Positions 51,988-60,655 of a DNA stretch of 64,000 nt are shown piece by piece (within the stretch, counting starts at the first letter, position 1; each line of letters begins with the position of its first letter). Origin of the DNA: Streptomyces sp. GESEQ-35 (lineage in GTDB: Bacteria > Actinomycetota > Actinomycetes > Streptomycetales > Streptomycetaceae); contig NZ_JAFFSX010000008.1 in the NCBI RefSeq assembly GCF_017948485.1, positions 186,001 through 250,000 on the forward strand, written 5' to 3'. The notes under the pieces are model-generated. The model did no database searches. It was not told where the DNA came from and saw only the letters and a program-made list of their open reading frames with translations. The position numbers and the translations under genes were made by a program.

Positions 51988-52317
51988 CTAGGCCGCCTCG
52001 GCCTTCTTGTCGGACTTCTTGTTCTTGTCGTCCGAGGAGGGCCAGACGCCGGTGGAGCGCTCGACGGCCTTCGCGCCCGTGCGGTTCACGGCGCTGCGCA
52101 CCACGGCGAAGATGGCGCCCTGAAGCGCGGCGGCCAGCAGGATCTCGCCCCAGCCGCGCTCCCGGTCCAGCGGGTCGGGTGCGTCGTCCTCGTGCCGGAT
52201 CGCCTTCCACGTCGTCCTGAAGGCGAGTCCCGCCAGCGCCCCGCCCGCCCAGCCGATCACGAACCCGAGGGGCTTGTAGGCGAGGGGGAGTTTGAGTTTC
52301 TGCTGCTTCTTGCCCAC
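51988..52317 (-). CDS. DUF4235 membrane protein
   Basis: A 109-residue protein of the DUF4235 family. Two short hydrophobic segments (AYKPLGFVIGWAGGALAGLAF and GEILLAAALQGAIFAVV) lead to a Lys/Asp-rich cytoplasmic C-terminus (DKNKKSDKKAEAA). Function is unknown. Overlap-like spacing (17 bases) with the glutathione transferase gene upstream suggests one transcript. Confidence 0.85.
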   Translation of the reverse strand: MGKKQQKLKLPLAYKPLGFVIGWAGGALAGLAFRTTWKAIRHEDDAPDPLDRERGWGEILLAAALQGAIFAVVRSAVNRTGAKAVERSTGVWPSSDDKNKKSDKKAEAA

Positions 52318-52334
52318 GACTGCCTCCTGTGTGG

Positions 52335-53351
52335 TCAGGGCCGCCCTCGCGCCGGAACCTCCTCGGCCGCGGGCACCGGCCCGGGCGGCGTACCCTCGCC
52401 GAACGGCCGGCCGCCCAGCCGCTCCCGGTGATGCGGGGTCCGCCAGCCGGACAGGTCCGGTCCGAGGGGCACGACGGCGGTCGGATTGATGCCGGTGTGC
52501 ACCTGGTAGTAGTGCCGCTTGATGTGGTCGAAGTCGACGGTGTCACCGAAACCGGGTGTCTGGTAGAGGTCGCGGGCGTATGCCCACAGCACCGGGTTCT
52601 CCGACAGCTTCCAGAGGTTGCACTTGAAGTGGCCGTGATAGACGGCGTCGAAGCGCACCAGCGTGGTGAACAGCCGGATGTCCGCTTCGGTGATCGTGTC
52701 GCCGACCAGATAGCGCTGCCCCGCCAGCCGCCGCGACAGCAGGTCCAGCCGCCGGAACAGGCCCGCGCAGGCCGCCTCGTACGTCTCCTGGTCCGCGGCG
52801 AACCCGGCCCGGTACACGCCGTTGTTGACATCCTCGTAGACGTCCGCCATGACCGTGTCGATCTCGTCCCGCAGCGCCCGCGGGTACAGATCGGGCGCCC
52901 CGTCCCGGTGCAGCGCCGTCCACTCCGTGGCGAGGTCCAGGGTGATCTGCTGGTAGTCGTTGGTCACCAGCTTCCCGCTCGGTACGTCCACGATCGCGGG
53001 CACGCTCACACCGCCCGGGTAGCCGGTCTCGCGCCGGTCGTACGCCTGCTTGAGGAAACCGATGCCGAGCACCGGATCACGGCCGTCGGGGTCGAGTGTG
53101 AAGCGCCAGCTGCGGTCGTCCTGGATCGGGTCCGCGACGGCCAGTGACAGGGTGTCCTCCAGGCCCAGCAGCCGCCGGGAGATCACCGCCCGGCTCGCCC
53201 ACGGACAGGCACGGCTCACCGCCAGCCGGTAGCGGCCCGGCTCCACCGGCCAGCCGTCCCGGCCGTCCGCGGTGATCCGGTCCGTGAAGTGGGCCGTCGA
53301 CCGCTTGAAGGGCTTCCTGCCGTAGGCGCTGTTGCCGTCGTCCCCGCTCAT
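52335..53351 (-). CDS. Glutathionyl-hydroquinone reductase / GST-like protein
   Basis: A 338-residue Xi-type glutathione transferase. The active-site cysteine is C49 in ACPWASR, and the family motifs RFTLDPDG, VPAIVDVPSGKLVTNDY and ITEADIRLFTTLVRFDAVYHGHFKCN are present. Such enzymes reduce glutathionyl- or mycothiol-conjugated hydroquinones; Streptomyces uses mycothiol. The ATG at 53351 has GGAG seven bases upstream. It likely protects against quinones. Confidence 0.87.
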   Translation of the reverse strand: MSGDDGNSAYGRKPFKRSTAHFTDRITADGRDGWPVEPGRYRLAVSRACPWASRAVISRRLLGLEDTLSLAVADPIQDDRSWRFTLDPDGRDPVLGIGFLKQAYDRRETGYPGGVSVPAIVDVPSGKLVTNDYQQITLDLATEWTALHRDGAPDLYPRALRDEIDTVMADVYEDVNNGVYRAGFAADQETYEAACAGLFRRLDLLSRRLAGQRYLVGDTITEADIRLFTTLVRFDAVYHGHFKCNLWKLSENPVLWAYARDLYQTPGFGDTVDFDHIKRHYYQVHTGINPTAVVPLGPDLSGWRTPHHRERLGGRPFGEGTPPGPVPAAEEVPARGRP

Positions 53352-53444
53352 GACACGACTCCTCACTGCCGACTACCACTCTGGCTTCCCTGATTTCCGC
53401 AGACGAGACGGTGTGAGCCGAATCGAGAAGGGCAGTCGGCGAAG

Positions 53445-54431
53445 GTGAGTGGGAATCCCTCGAATCCCTCGAAACCCTCGAAGCGGAAGGCCGACCGCAA
53501 GACACGCGTCACCGTACTGGTGGCGCTCGCCGCCAATCTGGTGATCGCGGTGGCCAAGGCGATCGGCGGCCTCTTCGCGGGATCGCCCGCCCTGTTGTCG
53601 GAGGCGGCGCACTCCGTTGCCGACAGCATGAACGAGGTGTTCCTGCTCGCCGCCCTGCGCCGCAGCCGCCGCCCCGCCGACGAGCGCCACCCCTTCGGTT
53701 ACGGCAAGGAACGGTACTTCTGGTCGCTGCTCGCGGCCGTCGGGATCTTCGTCATGGGCGGCTGCTTCTCCTTCTTCCAGGGCTTCGAGGCCTTCAGGAA
53801 CGGCGCCGAGGAGAAGCTCAGCGGATATGTGGCGGGTCTGATCGTGCTGGGTGTCGCCTTCGTCGCCGAGGGTGCCTCGCTGACACGGGCGCTGTACCAG
53901 GCACACCTCCAGGGCGGCCGCGACCGTCTGCGCGACCCGGCCCTGCGCACGGTGATCGCCGAGGACGGCACCGCGGTCCTGGGCGTGACCCTGGCCGCGG
54001 CGGGCATGGCGCTGCACATGGTCACCGGGCAGGTGGTGTGGGAGGCCTCCGCGTCGCTCGCGATCGGCACGCTGCTGGTGTACGTCGCCTACCGGCTGGG
54101 CCGCGACGCGCGCGACCAGCTGATCGGGGAGGCCGCCGACCCGGAGGCCGCCGAGCGGATCCGGGCCGTGCTGGAGGCGCAGCCCGAGATCGACAGCGTG
54201 GAGGCGCTGTACACGATGAAGGTCGGGCTCGACACGGCCCTGGTCGCCGCCCGTGTCGACCTGGTGCCCGGCATGGACAGCGAACGGGTCGAGGAGGTCG
54301 CCGTACGCATCAAGCGCACCGTCGACCGTACCGTCCCCGAGGCGGGCGAGATCTTCCTGGACGTGACCGACCGGCCCGCCCAGGAGGCACGTGAGAGCCC
54401 CGCCGCGACGGGGGAGCGCGGCGGGGCCTGA
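53445..54431 (+). CDS. Cation diffusion facilitator family transporter
   Basis: A 328-residue CDF protein. After an N-terminal Ser/Lys/Pro stretch built on repeats of CCCTCGAA in the DNA, six helices follow. The metal site motifs HSVADSMNEVF (H and D in helix 2) and ...EDGTAVLGVTLAAAGM (helix 5) are present, and a cytoplasmic domain follows (~220-310). It exports zinc, iron or another divalent cation with proton antiport. The GTG 53445 start is tentative. Convergent with the Ddn-like gene. Confidence 0.85.
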   Translation: MSGNPSNPSKPSKRKADRKTRVTVLVALAANLVIAVAKAIGGLFAGSPALLSEAAHSVADSMNEVFLLAALRRSRRPADERHPFGYGKERYFWSLLAAVGIFVMGGCFSFFQGFEAFRNGAEEKLSGYVAGLIVLGVAFVAEGASLTRALYQAHLQGGRDRLRDPALRTVIAEDGTAVLGVTLAAAGMALHMVTGQVVWEASASLAIGTLLVYVAYRLGRDARDQLIGEAADPEAAERIRAVLEAQPEIDSVEALYTMKVGLDTALVAARVDLVPGMDSERVEEVAVRIKRTVDRTVPEAGEIFLDVTDRPAQEARESPAATGERGGA

Positions 54432-54491
54432 CGCACGGATGCCCTACGGGTCCGGGTTCATGCGTCCCGCGGGGCAAGATTCTTCACGCGG

Positions 54492-54941
54492 TCACCCGCC
54501 GGCGGCCGGCTCCAGCACGAACACCGGGATCTCCCGGTCCGTCTTCTTCTGGTAGTCGGCGTACGGCGGATACGCCGCCACGGCACGCTCCCACCACTCG
54601 GCCTTCTCCGCGCCGGTCACCTCACGGGCCGTCATGTCCCGCTTGACCGGGCCGTCCTGGAGCTCCACATGGGGGTCGGACTGGACGTTGAAGTACCAGA
54701 CGGGGTGCTTGGGAGCGCCGCCGAGCGAGGCGACCACGGCGTAACGCCCCTCGTGCTCGACGCGCATCAGCGGCGTCTTGCGCAGCTTGCCGCTCCTCGC
54801 GCCACGGGTCGACAGCAGAATGACGGGCAGCCCCGTGTCCAGCAGGGTCGTTCCCTTGGTGCCGCCGGAGCTCTCGTACAGCTCCACCTGTTCACGCACC
54901 CACTGCGTCGGGCTGGGTTCGTACTCGCCCTCAAGAGGCAT
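54492..54941 (-). CDS. F420-dependent nitroreductase-like (Ddn family) protein
   Basis: A 149-residue protein with [42 protein letters not shown] and [15 protein letters not shown], the signatures of deazaflavin-dependent nitroreductases. F420H2 is the expected cofactor, with quinones or nitro compounds as substrates. ATG 54941 follows GGGACGG. Convergent with the CDF gene and separated by 60 bases. No promoter was recognised. Confidence 0.85.
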   Translation of the reverse strand: MPLEGEYEPSPTQWVREQVELYESSGGTKGTTLLDTGLPVILLSTRGARSGKLRKTPLMRVEHEGRYAVVASLGGAPKHPVWYFNVQSDPHVELQDGPVKRDMTAREVTGAEKAEWWERAVAAYPPYADYQKKTDREIPVFVLEPAAGG

Positions 54942-55138
54942 GGCATCCGTCCCTTTCTCGGCTATTGACAGGCACCACTCTTCAACACCGGTGCGTGCGG
55001 GATTCATCCACACCACGCGCCGTTCGAGTTCTCTTTCGGCCCACGGCGACTACCTCAGGGGTAATCGACCCTGCGGAGTCCTCCGGGCACAGTCGTCAGC
55101 GGCAACTACGACCCGCCCGCCGAACGAGAGGCCCACTC

Positions 55139-55621
55139 ATGACGACGACCACCGCCACGACGACCCGTGCCGTCGTCGAGGAGCTGCTGAAGCGCATCGG
55201 ACAGGGCGACCCGGAGCGGATCGCCGAGCTGTATGCCGAGGCCGGCGACTGGAAGCTGAGCTGGCCCATGGACGAGCACGGCCGCACCGTCCTCCCGTGG
55301 ATCCGGCCCCGCTCAACCCGCGCCGACGCGGCGGCCCATTTTCGGGACCTGGCCGCCCACCACGTCCCGGGACAGGGGGCCACGGAGATCGAGCGCGTCC
55401 TGGTCGACGGCGCCGATGCCGTGGTGCTCGGCGAGATCCGGCAGACCGCCGCCGCCACCGGGCGCGCGTACCGGGCGAGGTTCGCGCTGCACCTCACCGT
55501 CGAGGACGGGCTGGTCGTGCGCCACCATGTGTACGAGGACAGCCTCGCCGTCGCCCGGGCCTTCGCGGAACAGCCGTCCGTCACGCCGGCGACACGACCA
55601 TCCGTACGGCCAGCGCCATGA
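55139..55621 (+). CDS. SnoaL/NTF2-like protein
   Basis: A 160-residue protein with a fold of about 110 residues (VVEELLKRIGQGDPERIAELY, ADWKLSWP, TEIERVLVDGADAVVLGEI, HLTVEDGLVVRHHVYEDSL) that matches SnoaL-like polyketide-cyclase or isomerase relatives. The actual function is unknown. GAGAGG lies eight bases before the ATG. Its last 41 bases overlap the 3' end of the convergent LysE gene. Confidence 0.75.
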   Translation: MTTTTATTTRAVVEELLKRIGQGDPERIAELYAEAGDWKLSWPMDEHGRTVLPWIRPRSTRADAAAHFRDLAAHHVPGQGATEIERVLVDGADAVVLGEIRQTAAATGRAYRARFALHLTVEDGLVVRHHVYEDSLAVARAFAEQPSVTPATRPSVRPAP

Positions 55622-56213
55622 TCACGCAGCTCGACACCAACGCCGTCACGAGCCGCCCCCGCCGGCCCGTCAGCGCCCGGCCGAGCAGCGCACCGCCCCC
55701 GGCGAGCACCAGCTGCCAGCTCGCGGACGCCACGAAGGCGGCCAGGACGAACACCGCTTGTTCCAGGGGCCGGACCGCGTCCGAGGCCCGGGTGCCGAGC
55801 ACGAGGGCCGCGAAGTAGATCACGGTGGTGGGGTTGAGGAGGGTGATGCCGAGCAGCCCCAGATACGCCCGCGCGGGGCTCGGGGGCGGCGGCGCGGAAC
55901 GGGTGGCCTGCCGCCGGCCGCGGTACTGCCGTACGGCCGTACTCGCACCCCAGACCGCCAGCGCGACCAGCACCACGACGGAGGCCCAGCGCAGCGGCGC
56001 GAGGGCCGGCAGCAGGGCGGCGGCGAGCGCGGCACCCCCGAGCGTCGCCACCAGGGCGTAGAGCCCGTCGGCGGTCGCGATGCCGAGCGCGGCGCAGGAG
56101 CCGGTCCGCAGGGACGTGCGGGCGGTGAGGGAGACGAGGTAGGTCCCGACGGCGCCGACCGGCACGGCGATGCCGTAGCCCGCGATCAGCCCGGAGACGA
56201 GCGCGCCGGTCAT
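55581..56213 (-). CDS. LysE/RhtB family exporter
   Basis: A 210-residue membrane protein with six helices. It matches LysE family (GLIAGYGIAVPVGAVGTYLV, LGIATADGLYALVATLGGA, LGLLGITLLNPTTVIYFAAL and SWQLVLAGGGALLGRAL). These proteins export amino acids or related metabolites. The ATG at 56213 overlaps the end of an uncertain small frame (56210-56314). No strong ribosome binding site. Confidence 0.83.
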   Translation of the reverse strand: MTGALVSGLIAGYGIAVPVGAVGTYLVSLTARTSLRTGSCAALGIATADGLYALVATLGGAALAAALLPALAPLRWASVVVLVALAVWGASTAVRQYRGRRQATRSAPPPPSPARAYLGLLGITLLNPTTVIYFAALVLGTRASDAVRPLEQAVFVLAAFVASASWQLVLAGGGALLGRALTGRRGRLVTALVSSCVIMALAVRMVVSPA

Positions 56214-56635
56214 GACGCGACGGGCGTCGGCCTCCGGGGGCGGCCGGGCTGCTGCTGGAACCGCACCGGAGAAGCGGCGGCGGTCAGTGACAGGAAGGCG
56301 GGGATCGCGGACATGGCCGGATTCTGGGGTTCGTGCCCCGCCACCGGCAACCGAATTTCCCCGCCACAGACGGGGCGTTGGAAGGACGTCGTCATCGGCC
56401 CAGCCGGGGCACCGAAGCGGAACGTCATGGACAGAAGCCGGAGTTGCAGGGGAAGGCGGGTCCGGAAGTGGTCCGGCGACCGGTGCCGGCGTCGCTGATG
56501 CCCCCTCGTCCGGGCGGCGATCCCCGGCCACATTCCCAGGCGGGGTCAACTGGCCGAACTTGTCGTGGTCGTACTAGGTGCCCTGGGCATCTAATGGCGG
56601 ACGGAACGACGCACACCTTCGTCTGCGAGGTCTCC
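56214..56635. other. 422-base gap without a recognised gene
   Basis: The region between the LysE gene and the P450 gene shows only short, weakly supported frames. One leftward frame (56210-56314, 34 codons) overlaps the LysE start as ATGA but has no ribosome binding site. Promoters of both flanking genes must lie here; none is clear. CGGTGCCGGCG and similar GC-rich runs are not symmetric enough to call. Confidence 0.4.
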
Positions 56636-57823
56636 ATGACGGAAACGGAACCCGTCGCCTTCCCCCAGGACCGGACCTGCCCGTACCAGCCACCGACCGC
56701 CTACGACCCGCTGCGCGCCGCGCGTCCGCTGACCCGTGTCGCGCTCTTCGACGGCCGCCCGGCCTGGCTGGTCACCGGGCACGCCCTCGCCCGCAACCTG
56801 CTCGCCGACCCACGTCTGTCGACCGACCGCACCCATCCGGACTTCCCGGCGCCCACCGCCCGATTCGCGGCGGTGCGCAACCGCAGGACCGCGCTGCTCG
56901 GCGTCGACGACCCCGAGCACCGCACCCAGCGGCGGATGATGATCCCCAGCTTCACCCTCAAACGCGCCACCGAACTCCGCCCGCGGATCCAGCGGATCGT
57001 GGACGAACGGCTCGACGCGATGATCGCGCAGGGACCGCCCGCCGAGCTGGTGACCTCCTTCGCGCTGCCCGTGCCCTCGATGGTGATCTGCGCACTGCTC
57101 GGCGTCCCCTACGCCGACCACCACTTCTTCGAGGGACAGTCACGACGGCTGTTGCGGGGCCCGACGGCCGCCGACACCCAGGACGCGCGCGACCAACTCG
57201 AGGCGTACTTCCATGAGTTGATCGACAGCAAGCAGAAGGAGCCCGGCGACGGCATCCTCGACGAACTCGTCCAGCTGAGCGACGGGACGCCGTCCCGCGA
57301 GGAGCTGATCTCCCTGGCGGTCATCCTGCTGGTCGCGGGACACGAGACGACCGCCAACATGATCTCGCTGGGCACCTACACGCTCCTCCAGCACCCCGAA
57401 CGCCTGACGGAGTTGCGCGCGGATCCGGCGCTGCTCCCCACCGCGGTCGAGGAGCTGCTGCGCCTGCTGTCGATCGCCGACGGGCTGCTGCGCCGCGCCA
57501 CCGAGGACATCGAGGTGGACGGCACGACGATCCGCGAGGGTGACGGTGTCCTCTTCTCGACGTCGGTCATCAACCGCGACGAGACCGTCTACGCCGATCC
57601 CGACGCCCTGGACTGGCACCGTTCGGCCCGCCACCACGTGGCGTTCGGCTTCGGTATCCACCAGTGCCTCGGCCAGAACCTGGCCCGTGCCGAGCTGGAG
57701 ATCGCCCTGCACGCCCTGTTCGACCGCCTGCCCGAGCTCCGTCTCGCCGCCCCGGCGGCCGAGATCCCCTTCAAACCCGGCGACACGGTCCAGGGGATGC
57801 TGGAACTCCCCGTGACCTGGTAA
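56636..57823 (+). CDS. Cytochrome P450, CYP105-like
   Basis: A 395-residue P450. The I helix has AGHETT, the K helix EELLR (ExxR) and the heme loop FGFGIHQCLGQ with ligand C344. The sequence and size match the CYP105 group, in which a ferredoxin gene follows, as here. The protein is soluble and needs a reductase. CYP105 members hydroxylate macrolides, sulfonylureas and many xenobiotics; the substrate is unknown. ATG 56636 has GAGG five bases upstream and is preferred to the ATG at 56594. Confidence 0.9.
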   Translation: MTETEPVAFPQDRTCPYQPPTAYDPLRAARPLTRVALFDGRPAWLVTGHALARNLLADPRLSTDRTHPDFPAPTARFAAVRNRRTALLGVDDPEHRTQRRMMIPSFTLKRATELRPRIQRIVDERLDAMIAQGPPAELVTSFALPVPSMVICALLGVPYADHHFFEGQSRRLLRGPTAADTQDARDQLEAYFHELIDSKQKEPGDGILDELVQLSDGTPSREELISLAVILLVAGHETTANMISLGTYTLLQHPERLTELRADPALLPTAVEELLRLLSIADGLLRRATEDIEVDGTTIREGDGVLFSTSVINRDETVYADPDALDWHRSARHHVAFGFGIHQCLGQNLARAELEIALHALFDRLPELRLAAPAAEIPFKPGDTVQGMLELPVTW

Positions 57824-57835
57824 GAGGCTCCCCTC

Positions 57836-58033
57836 ATGCACATCGACATCGACACGGACGTCTGCATCGGCGCGGGCCAGTGCGCCCTGGCCGCCCCGGG
57901 CGTCTTCATCCAGGACGACGACGGATTCAGCACCCTGCTGCCCGGCCGGGAGGGCGGCGGCGACCCCATGGTGCGCGAGGCGGCCCGGGCCTGTCCGGTC
58001 GGCGCCATCACGGTGTCCGATACGGCGAGTTGA
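57836..58033 (+). CDS. 3Fe-4S ferredoxin, P450 partner
   Basis: A 65-residue ferredoxin. C10, C16 and C53 (CIGAGQC and CPVGAI) give the three ligands of a 3Fe-4S cluster; the fourth is absent as in CYP105 partner ferredoxins (alanine A13 in its place). It lies 12 bases after the P450 gene and would pass electrons from a ferredoxin reductase to that P450. AGAGGC precedes the ATG. Confidence 0.93.
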   Translation: MHIDIDTDVCIGAGQCALAAPGVFIQDDDGFSTLLPGREGGGDPMVREAARACPVGAITVSDTAS

Positions 58034-58046
58034 ACCCGGCCCGCCT

Positions 58047-58601
58047 TCATCGGCGGGATGCGAGCAACAGCCGTACCGCCTCCCGTGCCTGAGCCGCGGG
58101 CGCCGTGCTCCCGGTGATCCCCGCCGTGACCATGGCGCCCTCGGCCAGCAGATACACGCCCGAAGCGAGCGCGGGGTCCAGCCCCGCCTCGTCCACCAGC
58201 ACCCCGATGTAGTCCCGGAACGCCTGCTTGTGCGCCCGGACCCGTTCGGCCACCCGAGTGGATGTCGCGCCCAGCTCGCCGTACGAGTTGATCCACGCGC
58301 AGCCGCGGAAGTCGGCCTCGCCGAACCACCGCTCCAGCCAGTCGAAGACGGCCGGGATCCGCTCCTTGGGATCCTCGTGCCCTTCCACGAACTCGGCCAG
58401 TCGCCCGCGCCAGCGCACGTCCCGGCGCTCCAGATACGCCTCGACCAGCTGCTCCTTCGCCGGGAAGAGCTGATAGAGCCGCTTGAGCGAGACCCCCGAC
58501 GCACCGCGGATGCCGTCCATGCCGACGGACTGGATGCCCCGTCCGTAGAACAGCTCCTCCGCGGCGTCCAGTACCTGCTCCCGGGCGACTGCGCTGTCCA
58601 T
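58047..58601 (-). CDS. TetR/AcrR family regulator
   Basis: A 184-residue TetR protein (DSAVAREQVLDAAEELFYGRG, GASGVSLKRLYQLFPAKEQLV; ligand domain thereafter). AAGGAG lies ten bases before the ATG at 58601. Two palindromes between it and the divergent DUF1348 gene are probable operators. It is convergent with the P450-ferredoxin pair. It probably represses its own gene and the DUF1348 operon. Confidence 0.87.
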   Translation of the reverse strand: MDSAVAREQVLDAAEELFYGRGIQSVGMDGIRGASGVSLKRLYQLFPAKEQLVEAYLERRDVRWRGRLAEFVEGHEDPKERIPAVFDWLERWFGEADFRGCAWINSYGELGATSTRVAERVRAHKQAFRDYIGVLVDEAGLDPALASGVYLLAEGAMVTAGITGSTAPAAQAREAVRLLLASRR

Positions 58602-58622
58602 GAAACGACCACTCCTTGACGC

Positions 58623-58675
58623 GAGAACGAGCGTTCTCCTACGGTAGCAGCCGACCCGGAGAACGCACGTTCTCC
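58623..58675. promoter_or_regulatory. Two TetR operator palindromes
   Basis: GAGAACG-AG-CGTTCTC (58623-58638) and GGAGAACG-CA-CGTTCTCC (58658-58675) share the arms GAGAACG/CGTTCTC. They fill the divergent gap between the TetR gene and the DUF1348 gene. Confidence 0.7.
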
Positions 58676-58694
58676 GCATGACCGAGGAGGAGCC

Positions 58695-59153
58695 GTGACC
58701 GATCGCCCGCCCCTGCCGCCGTTCACCCGGGAGACCGCCGCACAGAAGGTCCAGGCCGCCGAGGACGCGTGGAACACCCGTGACCCGCACCGGGTCTCGC
58801 TCGCCTACTCGGAGGACTCGGTCTGGCGCAACCGCGACACCTTCGTCACCGGCCGCCCGGAGATCGTCGAGTTCCTCACCGCCAAGTGGGAGCGCGAGCG
58901 GGACTACGCGCTCCGCAAGGACCTGTGGGCCTTCGACGGCGACCGCATCGCGGTCCGCTTCCAGTACGAGTGCCGCAACGCCGACGGTCAGTGGTGGCGC
59001 TCGTACGGCAACGAGCTCTGGGAGTTCGACGCGCACGGGCTGATGACCCGGCGGGAGGCCAGCATCAACGACGTGCGGATCGAGGAGCACGAGCGCCGCA
59101 TCTCCGGCCCCCGGCCGGAAGCCGAACGGGGGCTGTCCTTCCCGCTTGAGTAG
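58695..59153 (+). CDS. DUF1348 / nuclear transport factor 2-like protein
   Basis: A 152-residue protein with the DUF1348 features [58 protein letters not shown] and [15 protein letters not shown]. It has an NTF2-like fold with a pocket for a small ligand; function is unknown. GTG 58695 has GGAGGAG five bases upstream. The flavoprotein gene follows after nine bases. Confidence 0.88.
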   Translation: MTDRPPLPPFTRETAAQKVQAAEDAWNTRDPHRVSLAYSEDSVWRNRDTFVTGRPEIVEFLTAKWERERDYALRKDLWAFDGDRIAVRFQYECRNADGQWWRSYGNELWEFDAHGLMTRREASINDVRIEEHERRISGPRPEAERGLSFPLE

Positions 59154-59162
59154 GGTTCCCGC

Positions 59163-59693
59163 GTGACCGAACAGGACGGGAAGCCTTTCCTCTACGTCGT
59201 CGTCTGCGCGGCCGGGATCGCCGCGGACGTCAGCAAGCTGATCACCGCCGCGCAGGAACGGGACTGGGAGGTCGGCGTCATCGCGACACCCGTCGCCCTG
59301 GGCGGCTTCTTCGACACCGCGGCGGTCGAGGCGCAGACCGGTCGCCCCGTCCGCTCCGCCTGGCGGACGCCCGGCGATCCGCGCCCCTTCCCGCCGCCCG
59401 ACGCCGTCGTGGTCGCGCCCGCCACCTTCAACACCGTCAACAAGTGGGCGGCGGGCCTCGCCGACACCCTCGCCGTGGCCACCCTGTGCGAGGCGTACGG
59501 CCTCGGTGTCCCCGTCGCCGTACTGCCGTGCGTCGCCGACGCGTTGGCCGCCCACCCCGCCTACAACGACAGCATCGTCCGGCTGCGAGGCATGGGCGTC
59601 CGCTTCGGCGAGCCGTATTCGGGGGAGCCGGACGAGCACGGCAGGCGGCCGGAGTTCGGCTGGGAACGGGCACTGGACCTTCTCGACCCCTGA
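59163..59693 (+). CDS. Flavoprotein (HFCD/PPC decarboxylase family)
   Basis: A 176-residue flavoprotein (YVVVCAAGIAADVSKLI, VVVAPATFNTVNKWAAGLAD, LAVATLCEAYGLGVPVAVLPC). It belongs to the fold of phosphopantothenoylcysteine decarboxylase and peptidyl-cysteine decarboxylases, but the Cys and His pair of true decarboxylases is not evident. It may bind FMN. It is the second gene of the DUF1348 operon under the TetR palindromes. Confidence 0.8.
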   Translation: MTEQDGKPFLYVVVCAAGIAADVSKLITAAQERDWEVGVIATPVALGGFFDTAAVEAQTGRPVRSAWRTPGDPRPFPPPDAVVVAPATFNTVNKWAAGLADTLAVATLCEAYGLGVPVAVLPCVADALAAHPAYNDSIVRLRGMGVRFGEPYSGEPDEHGRRPEFGWERALDLLDP

Positions 59694-59694
59694 C

Positions 59695-60534
59695 CTACCC
59701 GCAGCCGATCGTCGGCCCCACGAGCATGCCGCCGGTGTACACGGCCTGGCCCTGCGGCATCCAGTAGCCCAGCTTGGAGACGACGGTGGAGCACGTGCCC
59801 TTCACCGCGACGCGCACGACGACCGTGGCCGGATTCCCCGGCTGGAGGTCGGTGAGCGCGCAGTCGAGGGCGTACAGCTGCCGTGTCTTCGACGGGTGGC
59901 GGCCGGTCAGCGGATTGACGCAGCGGGCGTCGGCGGTAGTCAGCTCCACCCCGGAGGCCTCCTCCCCGATGAGCCCGAAGCGCGCGCTGCCGTCGCCGCG
60001 GTCGCTGTCGCGCGTGACGGTGTACGTCAGCGTGGTCACCGAGTCGGACCGCAGCGTGCTCCGGTCGACCGTGACGCTGTGCGTCGGGTCCGGCTTCGGC
60101 GCGGTCAGCGTGAGCGTGGCGCGGACGGTGCCGTGCAGGTCCACGTCCGCGGGCGCGGACCGTACGCGGACGTCGGCCTCGATGTCGTAGGTCCCCGGGC
60201 CGGGGTAGGCCTGCGAACCGGGAAGCGGCCCGGACGCCACCGTCGTGCCGTCGCGGCGGGCCGTCCAGGTGCCCGAGGTGAGACAGGCGGACCGACGGCA
60301 GGTCGCGGGCGCCGAGACCGCCATCGTCGGGGTGCCGCTGCCGGCGCACAGGCTGACCGAGGCCCGCTGGCCGCCCGGTCCGTGCAGGGTTCCCGCGGGC
60401 GCGCACAGCGTGGCCGGGGCGTCGGCCGCCGGTGCCTGTGCCGGGTTCGGCCGCGCCGATGCGGGCGAGACGAGGGCGAGCGCCAGCACCGCCACCCCGA
60501 GCAGTGTTCTCAGCGTTGTCAGACGTGTCCGCAC
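59695..60534 (-). CDS. Secreted protein of unknown function
   Basis: A 279-residue protein starting at GTG 60534, with GGGAGG six bases upstream. An N-terminal signal peptide (residues ~1-27, TTLRTLLGVAVLALALVSPASA) leads to an extracellular beta-rich domain with cysteine pairs (ATLCAPAGTL, APATCRRSACLTSG, ARCVNPLTG and CSTVV). Ig-like repeats are suggested by spacing but no family is recognised. Convergent with the flavoprotein gene by one base. Confidence 0.75.
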   Translation of the reverse strand: MRTRLTTLRTLLGVAVLALALVSPASARPNPAQAPAADAPATLCAPAGTLHGPGGQRASVSLCAGSGTPTMAVSAPATCRRSACLTSGTWTARRDGTTVASGPLPGSQAYPGPGTYDIEADVRVRSAPADVDLHGTVRATLTLTAPKPDPTHSVTVDRSTLRSDSVTTLTYTVTRDSDRGDGSARFGLIGEEASGVELTTADARCVNPLTGRHPSKTRQLYALDCALTDLQPGNPATVVVRVAVKGTCSTVVSKLGYWMPQGQAVYTGGMLVGPTIGCG

Positions 60535-60655
60535 CCTGTGCCTCCCGCCGGCCACGACCGGCCGGACGCCGGTCGTCTGCGCCGAGAATGCGGGACCGCG
60601 GCGACTGCGCGGCCGCTCCCACGCCGGGCGGTCACCTACAGGCAGCAACGGGTGT

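Noticed and set aside
56210-56533. Leftward frame of 107 codons upstream of the LysE gene
   Set aside because: No ribosome binding site, Arg/Pro-rich composition, and it ends at the LysE start; a small coupled peptide cannot be excluded but is unsupported.
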